A model generated the notes under the pieces. That model searched no databases, had not been told where the DNA came from, and was given only the letters and a program-made list of their open reading frames with translations. A DNA stretch of 7,314 nucleotides from an uncultured Prevotellaceae bacterium (GTDB lineage Bacteria; Bacteroidota; Bacteroidia; Bacteroidales; Bacteroidaceae). The position numbers and the translations under genes are program-made. Shown here one piece after another: positions 1-5,793 of this stretch; within the stretch, counting starts at the first letter, position 1; every line of letters begins with the position of its first letter. Location of the stretch: NCBI GenBank assembly GCA_945787625.1, contig CALZJL010000060.1, forward strand, positions 1 through 7,314, given 5' to 3'.

Positions 1-460
1 CGATGGTGTGTATGGTGTCTCCGCGTAGTTCCATGATGGCTTCTTTGCAGGTGAGGCCTGTGACGGCATAGCCGTATTGCCGGCAGGTGGCGATGTTGTC
101 GGCGATGATTTGGGCGGAGACAAGGGGGCGCACGCCGTCGTGGACGAGGACGATGTCTTGGGGTTGACAGCCTGCTTGGCTGAGGCCGATGAGGCCGTTG
201 TGTATGGATTCCTGATTGCTGTTGCCTCCGGCGAAGATCCATTTGAGCTTGGTGATGTTGTATTGGTTGGCGTAGGCTTGGAGTATGACTTCCCAGCCTG
301 GGAGGCAGACGACAGCGATGGCGTCGATGTCGCTGCTGTATTGGAAGGCTTGCATGGTGTAGATGATGACGGGCTTGTTGTCGATACACATGAATTGTTT
401 GGGGATGTCTTGCCCCATGCGGTTGCCTGTGCCGCCGGCTGTAAGTAGTGCTATGTTCAT
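1..460 (-). CDS. IspD/TarI-family cytidylyltransferase, 3' end cut by window edge
   Basis: The gene reads leftward from an ATG at 460-458 and leaves the window after 153 codons. The family transfers CMP from CTP to a sugar- or alditol-phosphate (2-C-methyl-D-erythritol 4-phosphate in IspD, ribitol 5-phosphate in TarI). Seen here: the N-terminal CTP-binding loop LTAGGTGNRMG (residues 6-16) followed by PKQF (20-23), a GGNSNQESIHNGL segment (about 78-90), and VLVHDGVRPLVS (about 104-115). Where family members usually carry a D-T pair (TDTIV in the neighbouring paralogue), this protein reads CKEAIM (about 138-143), so its acceptor may differ. Its ATG overlaps the TGA of the upstream cytidylyltransferase as ATGA, which suggests translational coupling. 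The surrounding flippase and glycosyltransferases favour a role in surface-glycan precursor synthesis over the MEP isoprenoid pathway, but that is inference. The nucleotide-binding half is complete; the C-terminal part cannot be judged. Confidence 0.88.
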   Translation of the reverse strand, partial: MNIALLTAGGTGNRMGQDIPKQFMCIDNKPVIIYTMQAFQYSSDIDAIAVVCLPGWEVILQAYANQYNITKLKWIFAGGNSNQESIHNGLIGLSQAGCQPQDIVLVHDGVRPLVSAQIIADNIATCRQYGYAVTGLTCKEAIMELRGDTIHTI

Positions 461-1116
461 TGTCTTATGTCGCTTGGATATGTGATTTTTATGTTTGTGG
501 CTTCGCCTTGTATGATTTTGATGGGGGTGGTGGGGGTGTAGCGCATGACTACGCTGCAGTCGTCGGTGGGCTGGAAGTGGGGGTCTTGGAGTCCGAGGTC
601 GAAGGCGTGGCGGAGTGCTCGCTGACGGAAGCCTTGGGGGGTCTGCATGTTGCGTAGCTCGTGGCGAGGAAGGGTCTGGGTGATGATGTCTTGGGCATCG
701 ACGCGTACGATGGTGTCGGTGGTGGGTATGGCTGTGCCGACGGCGTCGTAGGTGGTGAGGGCGGCGAGGCAGCGGTCGATGATGGTGTGGCTGACGTAGG
801 GGCGCACGGCGTCGTGTATGAGGAGGAGCTCGTCGCTGTCGGTGCAGACGCTGAGGGCAGCGAGGGTGCTGTGGTATCGTTCGCGACCGCCGGGGAGTAT
901 GTGGGTGACTTTGGGGTAGGGGGCGGCGATGTGGCGCACGTGGTCGATGTAGTCGGCGCGGGTGATGATGATGATCTTGTCGATGTGGGGGTGGCTGTGG
1001 AAGGCGCGTATGGTGTGCTCGATGATGGGCATGCCGTGCATGTCGAGAAATTGTTTGGGCTTGTCGGCTCCGAAGCGGCTTCCGCTGCCGCCTGCCAGTA
1101 GGATTGCTGTGGGCAT
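457..1116 (-). CDS. IspD/TarI-family cytidylyltransferase, complete
   Basis: This is a 219-residue cytoplasmic protein, within the usual size for IspD or TarI (roughly 220-240). Motifs in order: AILLAGGSGSRFG (4-16) with PKQFL (20-24) for CTP and Mg binding; LPGGRERYHSTLAAL (74-88); LLIHDAVRPYVS (98-109); the acceptor-side IPTTDTIV (130-137); LPRHELRNMQTPQGF (149-163); PTDDCSVV (183-190); and the C-terminal EATNIKIT (205-212) with the conserved lysine. The TDTIV...LPR...QTPQ arrangement looks more like TarI/Bcs1 ribitol-5-phosphate cytidylyltransferases than the MEP-pathway enzyme, though automated annotation would probably say ispD. The ATG at 1116-1114 was chosen because the family starts a few residues before the AGG loop and a -7 box lies just upstream. 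The open frame continues upstream to about 2160, but that stretch is antisense to the glycosyltransferase and lacks family signatures. The TGA overlaps the start of the second cytidylyltransferase gene. Confidence 0.9.
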   Translation of the reverse strand: MPTAILLAGGSGSRFGADKPKQFLDMHGMPIIEHTIRAFHSHPHIDKIIIITRADYIDHVRHIAAPYPKVTHILPGGRERYHSTLAALSVCTDSDELLLIHDAVRPYVSHTIIDRCLAALTTYDAVGTAIPTTDTIVRVDAQDIITQTLPRHELRNMQTPQGFRQRALRHAFDLGLQDPHFQPTDDCSVVMRYTPTTPIKIIQGEATNIKITYPSDIRQ

Positions 1117-1148
1117 GGTGTCGGGGTGTATGATGGGGTTATTCGTCC

Positions 1149-1156
1149 CAAAGTTA
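1149..1156 (-). promoter_or_regulatory. Bacteroidota -7 box for the cytidylyltransferase pair
   Basis: On the minus strand this reads TAACTTTG, an exact match to the Bacteroidota -7 consensus TAnnTTTG. It ends about 32 bases before the ATG at 1116, leaving room for a leader of about 25 bases. I see no convincing -33 TTTG/TTG at the expected distance; the upstream minus-strand sequence is A-rich. It is probably the promoter of the two-gene minus-strand unit. Confidence 0.55.
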
Positions 1157-1181
1157 CGCTTTTTTGGCGGATATTGGTGTG

Positions 1182-1207
1182 TTTGTGCTTTTTTTTTTAT
1201 ATTTTTG
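1182..1207 (+). promoter_or_regulatory. Candidate promoter of the glycosyltransferase/flippase operon, containing a T10 run
   Basis: The plus strand has TATTTTTG at 1200-1207, an exact TAnnTTTG -7 box, and a TTTG at 1182-1185 that could serve as the -33 element. The gap between them is only 14 bases; the usual Bacteroidota spacing is about 20. Most of that gap is a run of ten T. A weaker TTG at 1174-1176 gives a gap of 23. Transcription from this -7 box would begin only a few bases before the ATG at 1216, so the message would be nearly leaderless. Either that is real, or the true promoter lies elsewhere. Confidence 0.4.
1189..1198 (+). repeat. Homopolymer run of ten T
   Basis: Ten consecutive T, preceded by C1188 and followed by A1199. 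It lies between the possible -33 and -7 elements of the plus-strand glycan operon. If translation instead began at the upstream in-frame ATG (1126), the run would be inside the coding frame. Such runs can change length by slipped-strand replication. Confidence 0.9.
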
Positions 1208-1215
1208 CGGCTGTT

Positions 1216-2226
1216 ATGGTATCGTACGGTGTTGACGTGAGTGTGCTCTTGCTGTTTCATGCGAGGGCTGACCACTTTGCTAAGGTGTGGGAGCAGGTGC
1301 GCAGGGCGCGGCCGGCGAGGCTGTTTTTGTATCAGGACGGGCCGAGGGGTGAGGGTGATATGGCTGGCATCAGGGCGTGCAGGGAGTTGGTTGACGATGC
1401 TAATATTGATTGGGATTGTGAGGTGCATCGCTTTTATCAGTCGCGTAATTTCGGTTGTGACCCTTCGGAGTTTATCTCGCAGAGGTGGGCTTTCTCGATG
1501 ACGGACAAGTGTGTGGTGCTGGAGGACGATGATGTGCCGAGTTTGTCGTTTTTCTCTTTTTGCAAGGAGATGCTCGACAGGTATGAGCATGATGAGAGGG
1601 TGACGATGATTGCTGGCTTTAATACTGATGAGTTTACGGAGTGTGGGGGTGATTCGTATTTCTTCTCGCGTGCGTTTTCGATATGGGGCTGGGCTTCGTG
1701 GGCGAGGGTGGTGAATGCTTGGGACGGGGAGTATGGCTTTGTGAGGGACGAGGGGGTGTGGAGGGTGTTGTGTGAGAAGGCTAAGAGCTACAGGCAGAGG
1801 GGGGAGATGTTGCGGTTGTGCCGTGAACATGCGGGGACGGGTAAGGAGTATTATGAGACGATTTTCTGGGCTTATATGATGCTGCATGATGGGCTTGCTG
1901 TTTTTCCTCGTGTGAATATGATTAACAATATTGGCTTGGAGGGTGGGGCGCATTATGCTACGTGTCTTGACTTGATGCCGGGGAGGCTTAGGGCGCAGTT
2001 TGTGATGGGGAGGCATGAGTTGGATTTCCCGTTGGTGCACCCTGATGTGGTGGCGGAGTCGCCGGGCTATCAGCAGAGGTGGTATTTGCGTAATGGGTGG
2101 AACAATCCGTGGCGTAAGGTGGAGTATTCGCTGGAGGAGTTGTGGCTTAACTTGAGACATGGCAATTTCGGATTTATTCTGAGGGCTGTGGGTAAACGTA
2201 TTGCTAAGACGTGGCGGAATCTCTGA
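1216..2226 (+). CDS. GT-A fold glycosyltransferase (HlpA-like / GNT-I-like family)
   Basis: A 336-residue protein with no signal peptide, probably acting at the cytoplasmic face of the inner membrane. Seen in order: a first beta strand VSVLLLFHARADHF (8-21); LFLYQDGPRG (36-45); the CEVHRFYQSRNFGCD segment (68-82); a metal-binding acidic motif VVLEDDDVPSLSFFSFC (100-116, with EDDD at 103-106); FSIWGWASWARV (154-165); and a C-terminal WAYMMLHDGLAVFPRVN (218-234) followed by NNIG and AHYA. This pattern matches bacterial proteins annotated as nucleotide-diphospho-sugar transferases or 'hemolytic protein HlpA-like', related in fold to eukaryotic N-acetylglucosaminyltransferase I. Donor and acceptor cannot be read from sequence. 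The ATG at 1216 puts the first beta strand near the N terminus, as in the family; an in-frame ATG at 1126 would add a Phe-rich stretch encoded largely by the T10 run. No Shine-Dalgarno site is visible. The gene overlaps the flippase gene by 16 bases. Confidence 0.82.
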   Translation: MVSYGVDVSVLLLFHARADHFAKVWEQVRRARPARLFLYQDGPRGEGDMAGIRACRELVDDANIDWDCEVHRFYQSRNFGCDPSEFISQRWAFSMTDKCVVLEDDDVPSLSFFSFCKEMLDRYEHDERVTMIAGFNTDEFTECGGDSYFFSRAFSIWGWASWARVVNAWDGEYGFVRDEGVWRVLCEKAKSYRQRGEMLRLCREHAGTGKEYYETIFWAYMMLHDGLAVFPRVNMINNIGLEGGAHYATCLDLMPGRLRAQFVMGRHELDFPLVHPDVVAESPGYQQRWYLRNGWNNPWRKVEYSLEELWLNLRHGNFGFILRAVGKRIAKTWRNL

Positions 2227-3653
2227 AGGACAAGACGGCTAAGGGCTTTTTTTGGGGGCTGATGAGCAATGGTTTGATGCAGGTGCTCAATGCTGTGTTT
2301 GGCATTGTGCTGGCTCGCAGGTTGTCGCAGGACGACTATGGGCTGATTGGCATGATGACGATTTTTACGTGTATTGCGTCGTCGTTGCAGGATAGTGGGT
2401 TTATCTCGGCGTTGACGAATCGTCGCGAGCCTTCGCATCGTGATTATAATGCGGTGTTTTGGTTTAACGTGGGGGTGAGTGGGTGTCTGTATGTGTTGTT
2501 TTTCGCTTGTGCTCCTTTGCTGGCGGGGTTTTATGATGAGCCTTTGCTGACGTCGCTGTTTCGTTATTATTCGTTGGGTTTTGTGGCGGCGGCGTTTTCG
2601 ATTGTGCCGAGGGCTATGCTTTTCAAGCAGATGAGACAGAGGGAGCTGGCGGTGGTGTCGGTGGTGTCGCTGGCTGTGTCGGGCTCGGTGGGGGTTGGTA
2701 TGGCTTGGTGTGGCATGGCGTATTGGGGGCTGGCGACTCAGTCTATCTGCTATACGGCTTTGGTGAGTGTGCTGAGCTGGGTGCTGTCGGGGTGGAGGCC
2801 TTCGAGGGTCGTGTCGTTGGAGCCGGTGAGGGAGATGTTTGGGTTTTCGAGCCGTATGCTGGTGACGAGTATTTTCTCGCAGGTGAATAATAATGTCTTT
2901 TCGGTGGTGCTGGGTAGGTTTTACTCTAAGTCTGAGGTGGGGCTTTATAATCAGGCTAACAAGTGGAATACTATGGGGGCTTCGACTATCAATGGTATGG
3001 TTCAGGGGGTGGCCCAGCCTGCTTTTGTGGCGGTGGGGGACGATGTGGTGAGGCTGCGTAGGGTGTTTTCGAAGATGCTGAGGTTTACGTGTTTCGTGTG
3101 TTTCCCTCTGATGTTCGGACTGGCGATGGTGGCGCCTGAGTTTATCGTGATTCTGATTACGGACAAGTGGTTGCCTTCGGCTGAGTTGCTGCGTGTGTTG
3201 TGTGTGGGTGGGGCTTTCTTGCCTGTGTCGACGCTTTACTATAATGTGGTGATCTCGCGTGGGAGGTCGGATGTTTTTATGTGGAATACGATTGCTCAGG
3301 GGGTGGCCATTTTGGCGGCTATTCTGCTGATCGAGTTTATGGGGGGCGGTATTGTGATGATGGTGTATGCTTATGTGGCGATCGTGATTGTGTGGGTGGG
3401 GGTGTGGAACTGGTTCGTGTGGCGTGAGATTGGCTTTGGATTGGTGCAGTCTTTGCGTGATATCGTGCCTTTTGTCGTGATTAGTGGGGCGGCGGTGCTG
3501 GGTGCTTATTTTGCTACGCTGGGGGTGGGGAATGTGTATGTGTTGTTTGTGTGCCGTGTGCTGCTTGCGGCGGTGCTCTACTTGGGGCTGATGTGGGTGT
3601 GTGGGGCAAAGATCCTGAGGGAGTGCCTGGCTTTTGTGAAATTGAAATTTTAG
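2211..3653 (+). CDS. wzx: Wzx/WzxC-type polysaccharide (O-unit) flippase
   Basis: A 480-residue, strongly hydrophobic inner-membrane protein of the MOP exporter superfamily (polysaccharide transporter family). It would flip undecaprenyl-pyrophosphate-linked glycan units to the periplasm. The N terminus KTAKGFFWGLMSNGLMQV (8-25) followed by FGIVLARRLSQDDYGLIGM (30-48) is the standard opening of the family, and SGFISALTNRRE (62-73) follows. The mid-protein block GLYNQANKWNTMG (244-256) with NGMVQGVAQPAF (261-272), then the RVFSKMLRFTCFVCFPLM stretch (284-301) and ITDKWLPSAELLRVL (316-330), is characteristic of WzxC-like members. About 12 to 14 membrane segments are apparent along the full length, so it appears intact. 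The start is a GTG at 2211, inside the end of the preceding glycosyltransferase gene (16-base overlap), so translation is probably coupled. The nearest in-frame ATG is codon 18, which would remove the conserved N terminus. Confidence 0.92.
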   Translation: MAESLKDKTAKGFFWGLMSNGLMQVLNAVFGIVLARRLSQDDYGLIGMMTIFTCIASSLQDSGFISALTNRREPSHRDYNAVFWFNVGVSGCLYVLFFACAPLLAGFYDEPLLTSLFRYYSLGFVAAAFSIVPRAMLFKQMRQRELAVVSVVSLAVSGSVGVGMAWCGMAYWGLATQSICYTALVSVLSWVLSGWRPSRVVSLEPVREMFGFSSRMLVTSIFSQVNNNVFSVVLGRFYSKSEVGLYNQANKWNTMGASTINGMVQGVAQPAFVAVGDDVVRLRRVFSKMLRFTCFVCFPLMFGLAMVAPEFIVILITDKWLPSAELLRVLCVGGAFLPVSTLYYNVVISRGRSDVFMWNTIAQGVAILAAILLIEFMGGGIVMMVYAYVAIVIVWVGVWNWFVWREIGFGLVQSLRDIVPFVVISGAAVLGAYFATLGVGNVYVLFVCRVLLAAVLYLGLMWVCGAKILRECLAFVKLKF

Positions 3654-3659
3654 ATAGTG

Positions 3660-4607
3660 ATGGATTTGCTTCTTTCTTTGGATAAGATTAGGCTTGCGCT
3701 CCTGAAGCGTGTGGGGCGTGGGCGTAGGGTGTCGGGCAAGAGCTATGCTGCGTGGTGTGCGCGTGGGTATGTCAATGCGCCTGAGGTGAGTGTGGTCATC
3801 GAGAGTCACAATAAGTCGCTGCAGGTGATGCATGTGGTGGAGAAGTTGCGACGCTGGCCTTCGATTGAGATTGTCGTGGTGGACGATGGGTCTGATGTGG
3901 AGCATACGGTGCGTCTGGCTCGCGGTCTGACGCGTGGCAATGAGTTCTTGGTGCGGGCTAATGACTTGTATGAGAATGTGATGTACAACAAGTGTATTCG
4001 CTTTGCGCAGGCTCCTGTGGTGGTGTTGTTGCAGGATGATGATGACTTTGATAACCTTGATTGGCTGGCTGAGGGACTGAGGCTGATGCGTGAGTTTCCG
4101 CGTATGGTGGTGCTCGGGGGGCAGGATGGCTTTAGGGTGAGGTTTCACGATGGTGATGGGGTTTGCCATTCGCTTGAGGAGAATCTGTCTTTGCCGCTTG
4201 AGATGGTGCAGCGTGCTACGGCTGGCGAGATTGTGAGTGGTGATGGGTGTTTCAGATTTGTGGAGGCGGTCAATCGTGCGCCGATGTTTGTCAACAGGGG
4301 GTTATTTGCTGAGTTTTTGCATGATATCCCGTTTGAGTATGCTCCGTTTCAGTATGATGATTATGAGATTTGCTTGCGTGCGTGGCTCATGGGATTGCAG
4401 GTGGGGTCGTATTCGGCTGGATTCAAAAGTCTGTCGGCTGGGGGTATGCGTCTGTGGAATGGCGCGTTTACGCAGGAGCAGATGAGGCGCAATGGCCCTC
4501 GGCTGTATAGGGCTTTCAAGGCTGAGGCTGGGAGGATTGCTGCTCTGGTTGAGGAGGCGAACTTGGCTCTCTGCGACCGAAGAGGTGCTCGCTGTAAAGG
4601 GGACTGA
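3660..4607 (+). CDS. Glycosyltransferase family 2 protein
   Basis: A 315-residue GT-A glycosyltransferase. After a basic N-terminal segment, the nucleotide-sugar-binding fold begins at PEVSVVIESHNKS (41-53). The classic IVVVDDGSD follows (71-79), then the metal-binding acidic cluster VVLLQDDDDFDN (121-132, D126-129). A C-terminal acceptor-side region has NRAPMFVNRGLF (205-216) and YDDYEICLRAW (232-242), where the acidic residues may include the catalytic base. No membrane segment is obvious, so it probably works at the cytoplasmic membrane face on a lipid-linked acceptor. It lies 6 bases after the flippase stop and is the last plus-strand gene of the glycan unit. A GTG at 3657 directly precedes the ATG at 3660; I prefer the ATG. 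No Shine-Dalgarno site is visible. Its last 30 or so codons lie antisense to the end of the acyltransferase gene. Donor sugar is unknown. Confidence 0.88.
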   Translation: MDLLLSLDKIRLALLKRVGRGRRVSGKSYAAWCARGYVNAPEVSVVIESHNKSLQVMHVVEKLRRWPSIEIVVVDDGSDVEHTVRLARGLTRGNEFLVRANDLYENVMYNKCIRFAQAPVVVLLQDDDDFDNLDWLAEGLRLMREFPRMVVLGGQDGFRVRFHDGDGVCHSLEENLSLPLEMVQRATAGEIVSGDGCFRFVEAVNRAPMFVNRGLFAEFLHDIPFEYAPFQYDDYEICLRAWLMGLQVGSYSAGFKSLSAGGMRLWNGAFTQEQMRRNGPRLYRAFKAEAGRIAALVEEANLALCDRRGARCKGD

Positions 4608-5649
4608 TGCGGAGCAGGTTGCTCGTCACGAGACAGAAGAATATCACTGCTGCTGCTATGCTGACGGAGCTGACGATGCTTAGGACGAAGTTGGGGCGGT
4701 TGTGGTTGAACCATTCGCCCATGAAGGGCATGACGGGGAGGAATATGTAGTGGAGGAGGTAGACGTCGAGGGTGCGTGTGCCTATGTATTGGAGTGTGCG
4801 TCCGAGGTGGGTCTGTTTGGTAAAGGACTGCTCGTAGTGGCGGAAAAACATAAGTACGATGGTCATGGTTGTGTACATGGCGAGGGTGCGGGGGAGGTTG
4901 GTCCACATCATGCGCATGGTGTGCCAGCGTAGGATGTCGGCGCAGCTTGCAAAGGCTATGAGGCATAGCAGGGGGAAAAACCATTTGCTGTCGAAGAGTT
5001 GCTGCAGTCTTCGCCAGTAGCGGTGTGCGAGGTTGCCTGCGAGGAAGAAGTGGAAGTATATGATGAGTTGTATGAGGCTGGTGGTCTTCATGAATGTGGC
5101 TTGGGGGTAGGTGAAGTATCGGGGCATGTAGGCTGTGGCGTAGAGGCCTATGCTTGCTATCCATATCGCTGTCCAGATGAGGTTCTGGTGGGGCATCTTT
5201 CTGATTAGCATCGAGATGATGTAGTAGCAGACGAACATGTAGAGTAGGGTGAGGGTAAACCAGTATCCAAATTTGTATGGGCTTTGTATGGCTTCGGTGA
5301 GGCTCGCCGTGAAGTCGTTGCGGCGTATGACGAGGTAGGCGCAGAGGAATACGGCGGTGGGGACAATCTGTATCTGTATCTTTTTCCAGAGGAGATGAGC
5401 GGTGTCGCTTATGCTCCAGCTGAATGTGGCTTTGTAGGCGACGAAGCCGCTGACGAAGAAGAAGAGGGGCATCCTGAAGAGGACGAGGAGTGACATGGCT
5501 GCTGAGGTCTTGGGGGTCTCGCCAAAGCTGATGAGGCTGACGTGGTAGGCTACGACCATGAGCATGGTGAAGCCTCGCATGGCGTCTATCCATTGCATGC
5601 GGGGGGGCTTTTGTATTGTGGGGGTGGTGACGCTTCTGATTATTTCCAT
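4516..5649 (-). CDS. Membrane acyltransferase, acyltransferase 3 family (OafA/YrhL-like)
   Basis: A 377-residue multi-pass inner-membrane protein with about ten hydrophobic segments. Family signatures: IDAMRGFTMLMVVAYH (21-36) with the conserved R25 and H36, then LFRMPLFFFVSGF (57-69). WFTLTLLYMFVCYYI (130-144) lies in the middle, and LGRTLQYIGTRTLDVYLLH (282-300) near the end. Such enzymes move acyl groups, often acetyl, onto extracytoplasmic glycans; beside a flippase and glycosyltransferases, O-acylation of the surface polysaccharide is the likely job, but the substrate is inferred. The ATG at 5649 fits the -7 box upstream; Met18 (5598) is a possible later start, since many family members begin close to the RG motif. 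The C terminus after HLFGRR is a Pro/Gln/Ser-rich tail of about 17 residues, and it falls within the 92 bases shared with the GT2 gene. That tail is probably not part of the catalytic domain. Confidence 0.9.
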   Translation of the reverse strand: MEIIRSVTTPTIQKPPRMQWIDAMRGFTMLMVVAYHVSLISFGETPKTSAAMSLLVLFRMPLFFFVSGFVAYKATFSWSISDTAHLLWKKIQIQIVPTAVFLCAYLVIRRNDFTASLTEAIQSPYKFGYWFTLTLLYMFVCYYIISMLIRKMPHQNLIWTAIWIASIGLYATAYMPRYFTYPQATFMKTTSLIQLIIYFHFFLAGNLAHRYWRRLQQLFDSKWFFPLLCLIAFASCADILRWHTMRMMWTNLPRTLAMYTTMTIVLMFFRHYEQSFTKQTHLGRTLQYIGTRTLDVYLLHYIFLPVMPFMGEWFNHNRPNFVLSIVSSVSIAAAVIFFCLVTSNLLRISPLYSEHLFGRREPSSPPQPEQQSSQPQP

Positions 5650-5674
5650 CGGGTCTGTCGTGTGTTTGGTTGTG

Positions 5675-5682
5675 CAAATTTA
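5675..5682 (-). promoter_or_regulatory. Bacteroidota -7 box for the acyltransferase gene
   Basis: The minus strand reads TAAATTTG, an exact TAnnTTTG match, about 25 bases upstream of the ATG at 5649. A TTTG on the minus strand at 5700-5697 lies 14 bases upstream, shorter than the usual spacing, and that gap holds a run of eight A (plus-strand T8 at 5686-5693). The -7 assignment is reasonable; the -33 element is uncertain. Confidence 0.55.
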
Positions 5683-5685
5683 ATG

Positions 5686-5693
5686 TTTTTTTT
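5686..5693 (+). repeat. Homopolymer run of eight T upstream of the acyltransferase gene
   Basis: Eight T in a row (eight A on the coding strand of the acyltransferase) just upstream of its -7 box, inside the space where the promoter spacer would lie. It resembles the position of the T10 run before the glycosyltransferase operon. Confidence 0.8.
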
Positions 5694-5725
5694 GAACAAA
5701 TAGCACTATTTATCCGTACTATTAG

Positions 5726-5756
5726 TTGTCGTTTAGGCATTATTTTAGTAATTTTG
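5726..5756 (+). promoter_or_regulatory. Promoter of the V-ATPase operon
   Basis: TAATTTTG at 5749-5756 matches TAnnTTTG exactly. A TTG at 5726-5728 lies 20 bases upstream, which is the usual Bacteroidota -33/-7 distance. This is the best-formed promoter in the window. Transcription would start around 5760-5765, giving a leader of about 30 bases before the atpE ATG at 5794. The leader lacks a Shine-Dalgarno site, as is common in this phylum. Confidence 0.65.
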
Positions 5757-5793
5757 TGCGGAGAAATTATGCAAAAACACTAAACTTCGATAT

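Noticed and set aside
77..1101. Several plus-strand open frames (77-448, 448-657, 661-1101) opposite the cytidylyltransferases
   Set aside because: Translations are Val/Gly/Asp/Glu-rich without family motifs; the minus-strand frames carry full IspD/TarI signatures.
1157..1169. Possible small stem (CGC ... GCG around a T run) resembling a terminator
   Set aside because: Only three base pairs and positioned in a divergent promoter region where no transcript should end.
1126..1215. Upstream ATG at 1126 as the start of the glycosyltransferase, giving an apparent N-terminal hydrophobic segment
   Set aside because: The hydrophobicity comes largely from Phe codons in the T-rich stretch, the family normally begins at the first beta strand, and the -7 box would fall inside the coding region. 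Kept only as an alternative in the T10 finding.
1117..2160. Long minus-strand open frame continuing upstream of the complete cytidylyltransferase, which would make a protein of about 567 residues
   Set aside because: The added part is antisense to a glycosyltransferase with clear family motifs, is rich in His/Arg/Pro/Thr with no domain signature, and is explained by the strand skew that removes antisense stop codons. A -7 box at 1149-1156 supports the start at 1116.
2070..4169. A 699-codon open frame on the minus strand
   Set aside because: It lies opposite the flippase and the GT2 gene. Its translation is a low-complexity His/Arg/Gln/Pro mixture with no recognisable domain, so it is a compositional shadow.
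5769..5783. Four-codon frame MQKH in the atpE leader, ending 10 bases before the atpE start
   Set aside because: Too short to distinguish from chance in an A-rich leader; no pairing structure or attenuator-like repeat of codons is visible.
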